Shown piece by piece: positions 32,944 to 41,431 of a stretch of DNA of 64,000 nt. The notes under the pieces are model-generated. The model was given only the letters and a program-made list of their open reading frames with translations, searched no databases and was not told the DNA's origin. The translations under genes were made by a program, and so were the position numbers. Source of the stretch: Sphingomonas rubra (lineage in GTDB: Bacteria > Pseudomonadota > Alphaproteobacteria > Sphingomonadales > Sphingomonadaceae); NCBI RefSeq assembly GCF_900115745.1, contig NZ_FOXP01000007.1, positions 1 through 64,000 on the forward strand, given 5' to 3'. Position 1 is the first letter of the stretch. The number at the start of each line of letters is the position of its first letter.

Positions 32944-34197
32944 ATGGCGCGGATCGTGATGAAGTTCGGCGGCACGTCGATGGCCGGGATCGAGCGCATC
33001 CGCAGCGTCGCCGCGCGGGTCAAGCGCGAGGTGGCGGCGGGCAACCAGGTGGCGGTGGTCGTCTCGGCGATGGCGGGCGAGACCGACCGGCTGGTCGGCT
33101 TCTGTCGCGAGGCGTCGCCGCTCTACGACCCGCGCGAGTACGACGTGGTGGTGTCGGCGGGCGAGCAGGTGACCAGCGGGCTGCTCGCGATCGCGTTGCA
33201 GGCGGTCGGCGTGCCGGCGCGGTCGTGGCTCGGCTGGCAGCTGCCGATCCACACCTCCGACGTCTTCTCGCGCGCGCGGATCGGCGAGATCGACACCGCC
33301 GCGCTCGACGCGAGCCTCGCGAAGGGCGAGGTGGCGGTGATCCCCGGCTTTCAGGGGGTGGCCGAGGGCGGTCGCATCACCACGCTCGGCCGCGGCGGAT
33401 CGGACACGTCGGCGGTGGCGGTGGCGGCGGCGATGAAGGCGGAGCGCTGCGACATCTACACCGATGTCGACGGCGTCTACACCACCGATCCCCGCATCGT
33501 GCCGCGCGCGCGCAAGCTGGCGCGGGTGACGTACGAGGAGATGCTGGAGCTCGCCTCGGTCGGGGCCAAGGTGCTCCAGACCCGCTCGGTCGGCCTGGCG
33601 ATGAAGGAGGGGGTGCGCGTGCAGGTGCTGTCCTCCTTCACCGGAGAAGACGCGCCGATGGCCGACACGTTGCCCGGCACCATGATCGTCGGCGAAGAGG
33701 AGATCACGATGGAACGGCAGCTGATTACCGGCATTGCCCATGACAAGAACGAGGCCAAGATCACGCTGACCAACGTGCCGGACAAGCCGGGCGCGGTGGC
33801 GGCGATCTTCGCGCCGCTCGCCGAGGCCGGGATCAACGTGGACATGATCGTCCAGAACGTCGCCCACTCGACCGGGTCGACCGACGTGACGTTCACGGTG
33901 CCGGGCGCCGACCTGCCGCGCAGCCTGGACGTGCTGGGCCAGGCGCGCGAGGCGATCGGGTTCGAGAAGCTGGTCCACGACACGCGCGTCGCCAAGATCT
34001 CGGTGGTGGGTGTCGGCATGCGCAGCCACGCGGGTGTCGCCTCGACGATGTTCACCACGCTGGGCGAGCGGGGGATCAACATCCTCGCCATCACCACCAG
34101 CGAGATCAAGGTGAGCGTGCTGATCGAGGAGGATTATACCGAGCTGGCGGTGCGGGTGCTGCACACCGCCTACGGCCTGGATGCCGAGGCGGCGTGA
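32944..34197 (+). CDS. lysC: aspartate kinase
   Basis: A 417-residue monofunctional aspartokinase. The kinase domain starts ARIVMKFGGTSMAG, with GRGGSDTSAVAVAAAM and DIYTDVDGVYTTDPR; two ACT domains follow from about residue 265 (ITLTNVPDKPGAVAAIF and KISVVGVGMRSHAGV). The ACT pair mediates feedback by lysine and threonine in this family. It makes aspartyl phosphate for Lys, Thr and Met. The ATG at 32944 is close to the divergent ubiG start. Confidence 0.96.
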   Translation: MARIVMKFGGTSMAGIERIRSVAARVKREVAAGNQVAVVVSAMAGETDRLVGFCREASPLYDPREYDVVVSAGEQVTSGLLAIALQAVGVPARSWLGWQLPIHTSDVFSRARIGEIDTAALDASLAKGEVAVIPGFQGVAEGGRITTLGRGGSDTSAVAVAAAMKAERCDIYTDVDGVYTTDPRIVPRARKLARVTYEEMLELASVGAKVLQTRSVGLAMKEGVRVQVLSSFTGEDAPMADTLPGTMIVGEEEITMERQLITGIAHDKNEAKITLTNVPDKPGAVAAIFAPLAEAGINVDMIVQNVAHSTGSTDVTFTVPGADLPRSLDVLGQAREAIGFEKLVHDTRVAKISVVGVGMRSHAGVASTMFTTLGERGINILAITTSEIKVSVLIEEDYTELAVRVLHTAYGLDAEAA

Positions 34198-34200
34198 GGG

Positions 34201-34218
34201 CCGTCATCGCCCCGTCAT
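34201..34218 (+). promoter_or_regulatory. Pho box upstream of the PhoX gene
   Basis: Two direct copies of CCGTCAT (34201-34207 and 34212-34218) separated by CGCC give the 11-bp periodicity of a PhoB site, consensus CTGTCAT-N4-CTGTCAT, with one mismatch per half-site. It starts four bases after the lysC stop and lies about 100 bp upstream of the phosphatase ATG. Confidence 0.6.
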
Positions 34219-34316
34219 TCCAGTGACATGACGGCGTCGCGTATCTGAAATCGCGGCGCCGCATTTCGCGGCCACACGGCTCCCCGACACGAACGGCCTT
34301 TCCGGGGGGAGCCAGC

Positions 34317-36839
34317 ATGACCATCGACACCAGTTACGACGACGGCGACATCGATACCAACCGCTCGGGCGGCGCGCACCTGAACGACCTGGTCGCCGAG
34401 CGCTACTCGCGGCGGCAGACGCTGATGGGTGGCATCTCAGCGATGGCGACGGCTGTGTTCGGCGGCGCGCTGCTCACCGCCTGCGGCAACGACGAGGACG
34501 AGGGGGCGGGCGGCCCCCTGACCGTCACCGCCACCGCCTCGGGCGCGACCAGCGCGGGGCGGGTGGTGACGCTGACCGGGACGGTATCCGGCGCCACGCC
34601 CGACAGCATCGCCTGGACGCAGGACAGCGGCCCGGCGGTGGTGCTGAACAACGCGCAGAGCAGCGTCGCGACCTTCGTCGCGCCCGCGGTGGCGGCGGCG
34701 ACCGTGCTGACCTTCCGCTTCGCCGCGCGCGCCGGCGACCTGTCCGCCGCGTCGGCCAACGTGTCGGTGACGATCGGTGCGCCGATGCTGGGCTTCACCG
34801 CGGTCGCCAAGAGCCTGGCGGACACGGTGGCGGTGCCCGCGGGCTACTCGGTAGCGGTGCTCTACCGGCTGGGCGACCCGATCGCGGCCGGCGTCGGCGC
34901 CTATGCCAACAACGGCACGGACGGCAATTTCGCGCAGCGCGCGGGCGATCACCACGACGGCATGACCTATTTCGGCCTCGCCGCGGCCGGCAACGCGCCC
35001 GACCCGACCAACAGCAGTCGCGGCCTGCTCGCGCTCAACCACGAGAACATCACCGAGGTCTATCTCCACCCGAACGGCCCGTCCAATTTCACGGCCGCCG
35101 GTCCCCGGCCGGAGGCGGAGGCGTTGAAGGAGATCGAGGCGCACGGCGTGTCGGTGATCGAGGTCAATCGCGCGGGCACCAGCGGTGCGTGGAGCTACGC
35201 CCCCACCGCCGCGCTCAACCGCCGCGTCACACCCAACACGCCGATGAGCTTCAGCGGGCCGGTGCGCGGCGATCCGTCCTTGCGCACCGCCTATTCGCCC
35301 GACGGCACGACCGGCCGCGGCACGATCAACAACTGCGCCAACGGTACGATGCCGTGGCACACCTACCTGACCAACGAGGAGAACTGGGCCGGCTATTTCC
35401 GTCGCGACGCCGGCGACCTCGCCGTGCGCGCCGCGACGGGGCAGGCGCGTCAGAATGAGTCGCTGCGCCGCTACGGCATCGGCGAAGGACGAGCGGGCAA
35501 TTATTTCTGGAGCACGGTGCGGCCCTCCAATCCGGCCGACACGCGGTTCCGCCGCTGGAACGCGACCGCGACGACGGGGGTCGCCGCCGACGCCGATTTC
35601 CGCAACGAGCCGTTCCAGTTCGGCTGGGTGGTGGAGATCGATCCGTTCGACCCCGCCTCCGTGCCCCGCAAGCGCACCGCGCTTGGCCGGATGAACCACG
35701 AGGGCTGCGAGATCGGCCGCACCGTGCCGGGCGTGCGCCCCGCCTTCTACATGGGCGACGACGCGCAGAACGAGTATATCTACAAGTTCGTGTCGGACGC
35801 GGTGTGGTCGGCGGCCGACGCGACGCGCACCGACCGGCTGGCGGTGGGGGACAAGTATCTCGACCGCGGCACGCTCTACGTCGCGCGCTTCGACGCGACC
35901 GGGCGCGGCCAGTGGCTGCCGCTGGTGTTCGGGCAGGGGCCGCTGACCGCCGCCAACGGTTTCACCAGCCAAGCCGACGTACTCATCAACGCGCGCCTCG
36001 CCGGCGACGCGCTGGGTGCGACGCGGATGGATCGCCCGGAATGGACCGCCGTTAACCCGGCGACCGGCGAGATGTACTGCACGCTGACCAACAACACGTC
36101 GCGCACCCCCGCCACCGCCGATGCGGCCAATCCGCGCGCCTATGTCGATCCCAAGCTGCCGCAGGGCGACGTCGTTAACGCTGATCCGCCGACCAGCGCC
36201 CAGGCGACGCGCGGCAACGCCAATGGCCATGTCATCCGCATCCGCGAGGCAGGCGACACGTCGGAAGCGATCAGCTTCGCCTGGGACATCTACGCCTTCG
36301 GCGCGGGGGCGGACCTCAACGCGCAGAACATCAATCTGTCGGGGCTCGACGCGAGCAACGACTTCTCGTCGCCGGACGGGCTGTGGTTCGGCCTGCCGTC
36401 CAACGCGTCGGGCCAGGTCACGCCGGTGATGTGGATCCAGACGGACGACGGCGCCTATACCGACGTCACCAACTGCATGATGCTGGCCGCGATCCCCGGC
36501 ATGACGGGGGACGGTGGCGCCCGCACCGTCAACAACACGCTGACCACCGCGGCCAACGCCACCACCACCAGCCAGGTGAACACGCTGGTGGGCAAGGCGC
36601 CGGGCGCGACGCTGCGCCGGTTCCTGGTCGGGCCGAAACAGTGCGAGATCACCGGCATCCACTCGACGCCCGATGGCCGGTCGCTGTTCGTCAACATCCA
36701 GCATCCCGGCGAGAGCGGTTCGATCGCCAACCTGACCAGCAACTGGCCCGCCAACCAGGGCGGCGCGGCGGCGGGGCAGCGGCCAAGGTCGGCGACCATC
36801 GTCATCACCCGCGACGACGGCGGCGTGGTCGGCCTCTGA
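34317..36839 (+). CDS. phoX: PhoX family phosphatase, Tat-exported, with PKD-like insert
   Basis: An 840-residue DUF839/PhoX protein. The N-terminus has a twin-arginine motif (SRRQTLM, residues 31-37) and a lipobox-like ALLTAC ending at C56, so it may be a Tat-exported lipoprotein. Residues of about 66-155 form an Ig/PKD-like beta domain before the PhoX propeller. Family segments include LALNHENITEVY, GRMNHEGCEIG and FTSPDGLWFG-type loops. PhoX enzymes are calcium/iron phosphatases used in phosphate starvation, which fits the Pho box upstream. It is larger than the usual 650-720 residues because of the insert. Confidence 0.87.
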   Translation: MTIDTSYDDGDIDTNRSGGAHLNDLVAERYSRRQTLMGGISAMATAVFGGALLTACGNDEDEGAGGPLTVTATASGATSAGRVVTLTGTVSGATPDSIAWTQDSGPAVVLNNAQSSVATFVAPAVAAATVLTFRFAARAGDLSAASANVSVTIGAPMLGFTAVAKSLADTVAVPAGYSVAVLYRLGDPIAAGVGAYANNGTDGNFAQRAGDHHDGMTYFGLAAAGNAPDPTNSSRGLLALNHENITEVYLHPNGPSNFTAAGPRPEAEALKEIEAHGVSVIEVNRAGTSGAWSYAPTAALNRRVTPNTPMSFSGPVRGDPSLRTAYSPDGTTGRGTINNCANGTMPWHTYLTNEENWAGYFRRDAGDLAVRAATGQARQNESLRRYGIGEGRAGNYFWSTVRPSNPADTRFRRWNATATTGVAADADFRNEPFQFGWVVEIDPFDPASVPRKRTALGRMNHEGCEIGRTVPGVRPAFYMGDDAQNEYIYKFVSDAVWSAADATRTDRLAVGDKYLDRGTLYVARFDATGRGQWLPLVFGQGPLTAANGFTSQADVLINARLAGDALGATRMDRPEWTAVNPATGEMYCTLTNNTSRTPATADAANPRAYVDPKLPQGDVVNADPPTSAQATRGNANGHVIRIREAGDTSEAISFAWDIYAFGAGADLNAQNINLSGLDASNDFSSPDGLWFGLPSNASGQVTPVMWIQTDDGAYTDVTNCMMLAAIPGMTGDGGARTVNNTLTTAANATTTSQVNTLVGKAPGATLRRFLVGPKQCEITGIHSTPDGRSLFVNIQHPGESGSIANLTSNWPANQGGAAAGQRPRSATIVITRDDGGVVGL

Positions 36840-36882
36840 GGGCACGCTTGCCGCGGGCGGCGGAGGGAGGCATGGGCAGGCG

Positions 36883-37965
36883 ATGACCGATACGCTCGCC
36901 GCCTCCTCGCCCGCCCACGACACCGGCGCCCACGACAGCGGCGCCCACGACAGCGGCGCCGCGCGCCTCCAGCGGCGCATGGCGCGCGGCGCCGCGTTCC
37001 TCGGCAGCGAGGTGGCGGTGATGGCGGGCGCCATGTCCTGGGTGTCGGAGCGCAACCTGGTCGCGGCGATGTCCAACGCGGGCGGTTTCGGCGTGATCGC
37101 CTGCGGGGCGATGACGGTGGAGCTGCTCGACCGCGAGATCGAGGCGACCAAGGCGCTGACCAGCAGGCCGTTCGGCGTCAACCTCATCACCATGCACCCC
37201 GACCTGATGGCGCTGATCGAGGTGTGCGGCCGCCACGGCGTCGGCCACGTCGTGCTGGCGGGCGGGCTGCCGCCGAAGGGATCGCTGGAGGCGATCAAGG
37301 CGACGGGCGCCAAGGTGATCTGCTTCGCCCCCGCGCTCAGCCTGGCGAAGAAGCTGATCCGATCGGGCGTCGACGCGCTGGTGATCGAGGGGATGGAGGC
37401 GGGCGGGCATATCGGCCCGGTTTCCACATCCGTGCTGGCGCAGGAGATGCTGCCGACGATCGCCGAACAGGTGCCGGTGTTCGTCGCCGGCGGCATCGGC
37501 CGGGGCGAGGCGATCGCCGGTTACCTGGACATGGGTGCCGCCGGCGTGCAGCTCGGCACCCGCTTCGTCTGCGCGACCGAATCGATCGCGCATCCCAACT
37601 TCAAGCGCGCCTTTATCCGCGCGTCCGCGCGCGACGCGGTCGCCTCCGTGCAGATCGACCCGCGGCTGCCGGTGATCCCGGTACGCGCGCTGAAGAACGC
37701 GGGCGGCGAGCTGTTCACCGCCAAGCAGCGCGAGGTCGCCGGGCGGCTGGACGAGGCGGCGGTGGCGATGGCGGAGGCGCAGCTGGAGATCGAGCATTAC
37801 TGGGCCGGGGCGCTGCGCCGCGCGGTGATCGACGGCGACGTCGAGCATGGCAGCGTGATGGCGGGCCAGTCGGTCGGCATGGTGACCAGGGAGGAGCCGC
37901 TGGCCGACATCCTGGCCGAACTGATGGCGGAGGCCGCCGGCGCGCTGGAGAAGCGCGGCGCCTGA
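36883..37965 (+). CDS. nitronate monooxygenase / FabK-like FMN oxidoreductase
   Basis: A 360-residue FMN-dependent TIM barrel of the nitropropane dioxygenase/enoyl-ACP reductase II superfamily. Key segments are AMSNAGGFGVIACG, VIEGMEAGGHIGPVST with the catalytic His, VPVFVAGGIGRGEAIAGYLDMGAAGVQLGT (shown in part as FVAGGIGRGEAI) and RFVCATESIAH. The first 27 residues are a low-complexity leader made by a 15-bp repeat and are unlike the family. Whether it reduces enoyl-ACP or oxidises nitronates cannot be decided. Confidence 0.8.
   Translation: MTDTLAASSPAHDTGAHDSGAHDSGAARLQRRMARGAAFLGSEVAVMAGAMSWVSERNLVAAMSNAGGFGVIACGAMTVELLDREIEATKALTSRPFGVNLITMHPDLMALIEVCGRHGVGHVVLAGGLPPKGSLEAIKATGAKVICFAPALSLAKKLIRSGVDALVIEGMEAGGHIGPVSTSVLAQEMLPTIAEQVPVFVAGGIGRGEAIAGYLDMGAAGVQLGTRFVCATESIAHPNFKRAFIRASARDAVASVQIDPRLPVIPVRALKNAGGELFTAKQREVAGRLDEAAVAMAEAQLEIEHYWAGALRRAVIDGDVEHGSVMAGQSVGMVTREEPLADILAELMAEAAGALEKRGA
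36913..36957 (+). repeat. 15-bp tandem repeat, three copies, in coding sequence
   Basis: Three adjacent 15-bp units beginning GCCCACGACA encode AHDTG, AHDSG, AHDSG near the N-terminus of the FMN oxidoreductase. Copies two and three are identical; copy one differs at one base. Slippage here would change the leader length in steps of five residues without breaking the frame. Confidence 0.85.
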
Positions 37966-38033
37966 CGCGCGTGGTTACCCGGCGTTAACGTTCGCCGTGC
38001 GATGGCCCGATCACCGGGGGTGAAAGGGTTCCA

Positions 38034-38759
38034 ATGCGTCGCGTATCCGCGTTCCTGCTACCGGCCGTCCTCGCCGTCGGCTGCACTCCCAAGCCCGTCG
38101 CGGTCGCCGTGGAGGCGCCGCCGCCCCCGGTCGCGCCGCCCGCGCCGGCGATGCCCGCGGGCGGCGTGCCGGGCATGGTCATCCCCGCCCGCACGCTGGA
38201 CGGCGGCTGGCCGACGCCGGGGCGCGCGCTCTCCGCGGACGGCACGGTGTGGCACCTGCGCGCCGCGCTCAACGTCGCGGCGCTGGTCTGCCGCGAAGGC
38301 GGGCAGGGCGAGGCGGTGGTCGGCGCCTACAATGCGATGCTGACGGGTCGTAAGGCGGCGCTGGGCGCGGCCGAGCAGCGGTACGCGGCCGAGTGGCGCG
38401 CGCTCGACCCGGCGGAGTGGCAGGATCGGTACGACGACGCGATGACGCGCGCGTACAATTTCTACGGGCAGTCCTTCGCGCGGCCGGGCTTCTGCGCGGC
38501 GGCGGCGCAGACGCTGACCGACATGGCGGTGCTGCCCGACGAGCAATTGTCCGCCTTCGCCGCCGAGCGGCTGCCGACGCTCGACCGGCCGTTCGCCGAC
38601 TTCTTCACCGCCTATGCCGCGTGGCGCGACGGGGCGACGGCGCAGCCGGCGACCGCGGTGGCGCGCGTCGTGCCGGCCGGGCCGGTGCAGGTGAGCGTCG
38701 CCGTGCCGGCCGCCAAGCCGTGGCTGGGCATCGATCCGGCGGTGTACCGGATGCCCTGA
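38034..38759 (+). CDS. predicted lipoprotein of unknown function
   Basis: A 241-residue protein with a lipoprotein signal (MRRVSAFLLPAVLAVGC, lipobox LAVGC at 13-17), then a Pro/Ala linker of about 30 residues and a mostly helical domain containing WHLRAALNVAALVCREGGQ and WQDRYDDAMTRAYNFYGQSFARP, with two Cys. I do not recognise the domain beyond its similarity to sphingomonad secreted hypotheticals. It lies upstream of the tol operon in the same direction, and could be an envelope protein. Confidence 0.65.
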   Translation: MRRVSAFLLPAVLAVGCTPKPVAVAVEAPPPPVAPPAPAMPAGGVPGMVIPARTLDGGWPTPGRALSADGTVWHLRAALNVAALVCREGGQGEAVVGAYNAMLTGRKAALGAAEQRYAAEWRALDPAEWQDRYDDAMTRAYNFYGQSFARPGFCAAAAQTLTDMAVLPDEQLSAFAAERLPTLDRPFADFFTAYAAWRDGATAQPATAVARVVPAGPVQVSVAVPAAKPWLGIDPAVYRMP

Positions 38760-38807
38760 TATCCTTGGGCTTTCGCGGCCGCGACGGTTCGGTTAACGGC
38801 TGCGGGC

Positions 38808-39266
38808 ATGACCGGCATCGACCAGCCGACGGAGGGACGTTTCGAAGGGGCGGAGCACCGTTTCCCCCTGCGCGTCTATTTCGAGGACACCGACCTGTCG
38901 GGCGTCGCCTATCACGCCAATTACCTGCGCTGGATGGAGCGGGCGCGGTCGGACATGCTGCGCGTCGCCGGCATTGACCAGCGTGGCGTGTGGGAGGCGG
39001 GCGAGGGCGCCTACGCGATCGCTGACCTGCGCATCCGCTATCGCGCGCCCGCGCGGCTGGACGACGCGCTGCTGATCGTCAGCCGGGTAGCGGCGGCGGG
39101 GCCGGCGCGCACCGTCATTCATCAAACAGTCAGGTGCGGCGCGCGAACGCTGGCCGACGCCGAGGTGGTGGCGGCGCTCGTCGCGCCGGACGGCCGACCG
39201 CGGCGGCAGCCCGCCGCCTGGCTCGACATCTATCGTCGGCTGGTGGCCGAGGGGAGCCTTGCATGA
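38808..39266 (+). CDS. ybgC: YbgC-type acyl-CoA thioesterase of the Tol-Pal operon
   Basis: A 152-residue hot-dog-fold thioesterase. The active-site segment is VYFEDTDLSGVAYHANYLRWMER in part (FEDTDLSGVAYHANYLRW), with the catalytic Asp. YbgC hydrolyses acyl-CoA or acyl-ACP and is the usual first gene of tol operons. Its stop overlaps the tolQ start (ATGA, 39263-39266). Confidence 0.92.
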   Translation: MTGIDQPTEGRFEGAEHRFPLRVYFEDTDLSGVAYHANYLRWMERARSDMLRVAGIDQRGVWEAGEGAYAIADLRIRYRAPARLDDALLIVSRVAAAGPARTVIHQTVRCGARTLADAEVVAALVAPDGRPRRQPAAWLDIYRRLVAEGSLA

Positions 39267-39955
39267 ATCCCGTGTTCAACATGGACGCCGCGACGATGTC
39301 GCCCGTCGCGCTGTTCCTCCAGGCCGACTGGGTGGTGAAGGTCGTGATGGGCGGGCTGCTGCTCGCGAGCATCTGGACCTGGGCGATCATCATCGCCTTC
39401 TCCGTGCGGCTGCGGCGCACCCGGCGCGAGATGGCGCGCTTCGAGCGCGATTTCTGGAAGGCGGAGGATATCGACGCGTTCCACAAGGCGGAGTCCGACC
39501 GCGACCTGCCCTCCGCCCGCGTGTTCGCGGCGGGCGTGCAGGAATGGCGCCGCTCCACCGCGGGCGGCAACATCGACAAGCTGGGCACGCGCGAGCGGCT
39601 GGCGACGGCGATGGGCGCGGCGGCGGCGGTGGAGATCGACCGGCTGTCCGACCGGCTCAACGTGCTGGCGACGGTCGGCTCGGTGGCGCCGTTCGTGGGG
39701 CTGTTCGGGACGGTGTGGGGGATCATGCGATCGTTCACGGGCATCGCCCAGGCGCAGAACTCGTCGCTGGCGGTGGTCGCGCCGGGGATCGCGGAGGCGC
39801 TGTTCGCCACGGCGATCGGCCTGTTCGCGGCGATCCCGGCGGTGATCGCGTACAACCGCTTCAGCCACGGGGTGAACAAGGTGGAGGCGGGGTTGAACCG
39901 CTTCGCCGACGGTTTCCACACGACGCTGAGCCGCCAGCTGGACGGTGCCCGGTGA
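39263..39955 (+). CDS. tolQ: Tol-Pal system protein TolQ
   Basis: A 230-residue MotA/TolQ/ExbB proton channel protein with three membrane segments (about 22-45, 138-160, 172-195). The conserved region is LNVLATVGSVAPFVGLFGTVWGIM (quoted in part as VAPFVGLFGTVWGIM) and GIAEALFATAIGLFAAIPA. With TolR it powers TolA using the proton gradient to keep the outer membrane drawn in at division. The ATG overlaps ybgC. Confidence 0.96.
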   Translation: MNPVFNMDAATMSPVALFLQADWVVKVVMGGLLLASIWTWAIIIAFSVRLRRTRREMARFERDFWKAEDIDAFHKAESDRDLPSARVFAAGVQEWRRSTAGGNIDKLGTRERLATAMGAAAAVEIDRLSDRLNVLATVGSVAPFVGLFGTVWGIMRSFTGIAQAQNSSLAVVAPGIAEALFATAIGLFAAIPAVIAYNRFSHGVNKVEAGLNRFADGFHTTLSRQLDGAR

Positions 39956-39968
39956 GGGGGGCTCTCTC

Positions 39969-39992
39969 ATACCTCTCCGTTTCCGGGGAGGT
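39969..39992. repeat. short palindrome providing the tolR ribosome site
   Basis: ATACCTC at 39969-39975 and GAGGTAT at 39988-39994 are complementary arms around TCCGTTTCCGGG, a shortened relative of the element before acpS (29401-29534). The right arm contains GGGGAGG nine bases before the GTG at 40001 and serves as the tolR Shine-Dalgarno. Confidence 0.6.
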
Positions 39993-40000
39993 ATAAAGCC

Positions 40001-40426
40001 GTGGCGATGAACCTGCCGTCCGGCCGCAAGGGCCGCCGCGCGCCGATGGCGGAGATCAACGTCACCCCGCTGGTCGACGTGATGCTGGTGCTGCTCATCA
40101 TCTTCATGGTGACGGCGCCGCTGCTGACCGCGGGCGTGCCGGTGAACCTGCCCGACGCGCGCGCCAAGGCGCTCGACCAGGACCAGCAGCCGGTGCAGCT
40201 GTCGATCGATCGCGCGGGCACGCTGTTCCTGGGCGACGAGGAAGTGGCCGAGGCCGCGCTGGCCGGGCGGCTGGAGGGCATCGCCGCGGGTGCCGGAGGC
40301 GGCGAGCCGCCGCAGGTGTACCTGCGCGCCGACCGCGGACTCGATTACGGGCGGGTGATGCGGGTGATGGGCGAGCTGAACCGCGCCGGGCTCAACCGCG
40401 TGTCGCTGGTGACGGTCGAGGGCTGA
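40001..40426 (+). CDS. tolR: Tol-Pal system protein TolR
   Basis: A 141-residue ExbD/TolR protein. One membrane helix with the conserved Asp lies at INVTPLVDVMLVLLIIFMV (about 23-42), followed by a periplasmic domain ending YGRVMRVMGELNRAGLNRV. The GTG at 40001 is preferred over ATG 40007 because the GGGGAGG supplied by the upstream palindrome is correctly spaced for it. It works with TolQ as the proton-driven stator of TolA. Confidence 0.95.
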   Translation: MAMNLPSGRKGRRAPMAEINVTPLVDVMLVLLIIFMVTAPLLTAGVPVNLPDARAKALDQDQQPVQLSIDRAGTLFLGDEEVAEAALAGRLEGIAAGAGGGEPPQVYLRADRGLDYGRVMRVMGELNRAGLNRVSLVTVEG

Positions 40427-40427
40427 G

Positions 40428-41423
40428 GTGGAGCGGGGCGAGAGACTGGCGCTGGCGGCGGCGGTCGCGGGGCACGCGGTGCTCTTCGGCCTGTTGTCGG
40501 TCGGCTTCCTGGCGACGCCCAACCCGCTGAAGCTGGAGCCGCAGCCGATCGACATCAGCCTCGTCCCCGAGGTGGCGATCGAGCAGACCTCGCCCGCGCC
40601 CAGCGCCGAGCCTGCCCCCTCCGTCGCGCCGGAGGAAGGCGCGCCGGAGGACGCCGCGCCGCCGGAGCCCGCCGAGGCGGCGCCCGCGCCGGAACCCGCA
40701 CCCGCCCCGAAGCCGGCTCCGCCGCAACCCGCGCCGAAGCCCGTGGTCCGGCCCGCGCCGAAGCCTGCGCCAGCGCCCAAGCCGGTGCCGCAGCCCAAGC
40801 CCGCGCCGAAACGGCCGACGCCCGCGGCCGAGAAGGCGGCCCCCGCCAGGCCGACGCCGCCCCGGCGGCAGGCGGCCGCCACCCCCGCCAAGCCCACGCC
40901 GGCGCGACGCCCGACGCAGGCGGCCGCTAAGGCGGCGCCCGCCAAGCCGGCGACGACGGCGCGCGGGCAGGGCGGATCGCCGACCGCGACCGCGGCGCGC
41001 GCGCGCGGATCGCGGCTGGGTGACGATTTCCTCAAAGGCCTGTCCGATCGTCCCTCGCCGAGCCGCGCGGAGGCGGCGCCGGCGGCCAAGATGGGCGCGC
41101 AGGCGGCGGCCAATATCGGCTCGGCGATCCTGCGTCAGGTGCAGCCCTGCGCCAACCGGCAGGTGACGCCGGGGCCGGGGGCGGAGCGCATCCGCGTGAC
41201 GATCAACCTGCGCCTCAACCGCGACGGCAGCCTCGCCGCGCGGCCACGGGTGACGGGGCACAGCGGTGTCGACGACGGCAACCAGCGCTATGTCGACCGG
41301 GTCGACGATCTCGCCATCGCCACCTTCGTCGGTTGCTCGCCTTTGCGCGGACTGCCCGAAGAGTTGTATGACGTTCAGAACGGGTGGAGCAATTTCTCGC
41401 TCCGCTACAAGTTGCCTGGTTGA
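40428..41423 (+). CDS. tolA: TolA-like cell envelope protein
   Basis: A 331-residue TolA/TonB-type protein. It has one N-terminal membrane anchor (about 8-28), a long Pro/Ala/Lys-rich stretch (about 55-205) that should span the periplasm, and a C-terminal globular domain (from about 228) with PCANRQV and FSLRYKLPG. Unlike the helical Ala/Lys-rich TolA of enterics, the spacer is Pro-rich, more like TonB. The start is a GTG one base after the tolR stop. Confidence 0.9.
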   Translation: MERGERLALAAAVAGHAVLFGLLSVGFLATPNPLKLEPQPIDISLVPEVAIEQTSPAPSAEPAPSVAPEEGAPEDAAPPEPAEAAPAPEPAPAPKPAPPQPAPKPVVRPAPKPAPAPKPVPQPKPAPKRPTPAAEKAAPARPTPPRRQAAATPAKPTPARRPTQAAAKAAPAKPATTARGQGGSPTATAARARGSRLGDDFLKGLSDRPSPSRAEAAPAAKMGAQAAANIGSAILRQVQPCANRQVTPGPGAERIRVTINLRLNRDGSLAARPRVTGHSGVDDGNQRYVDRVDDLAIATFVGCSPLRGLPEELYDVQNGWSNFSLRYKLPG

Positions 41424-41431
41424 GGACCATC

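Noticed and set aside
40560..41000. Apparent repeat array of Pro-Ala-Lys codons
   Set aside because: It is the low-complexity periplasmic spacer of TolA, expected in this family, with no exact DNA repeats.
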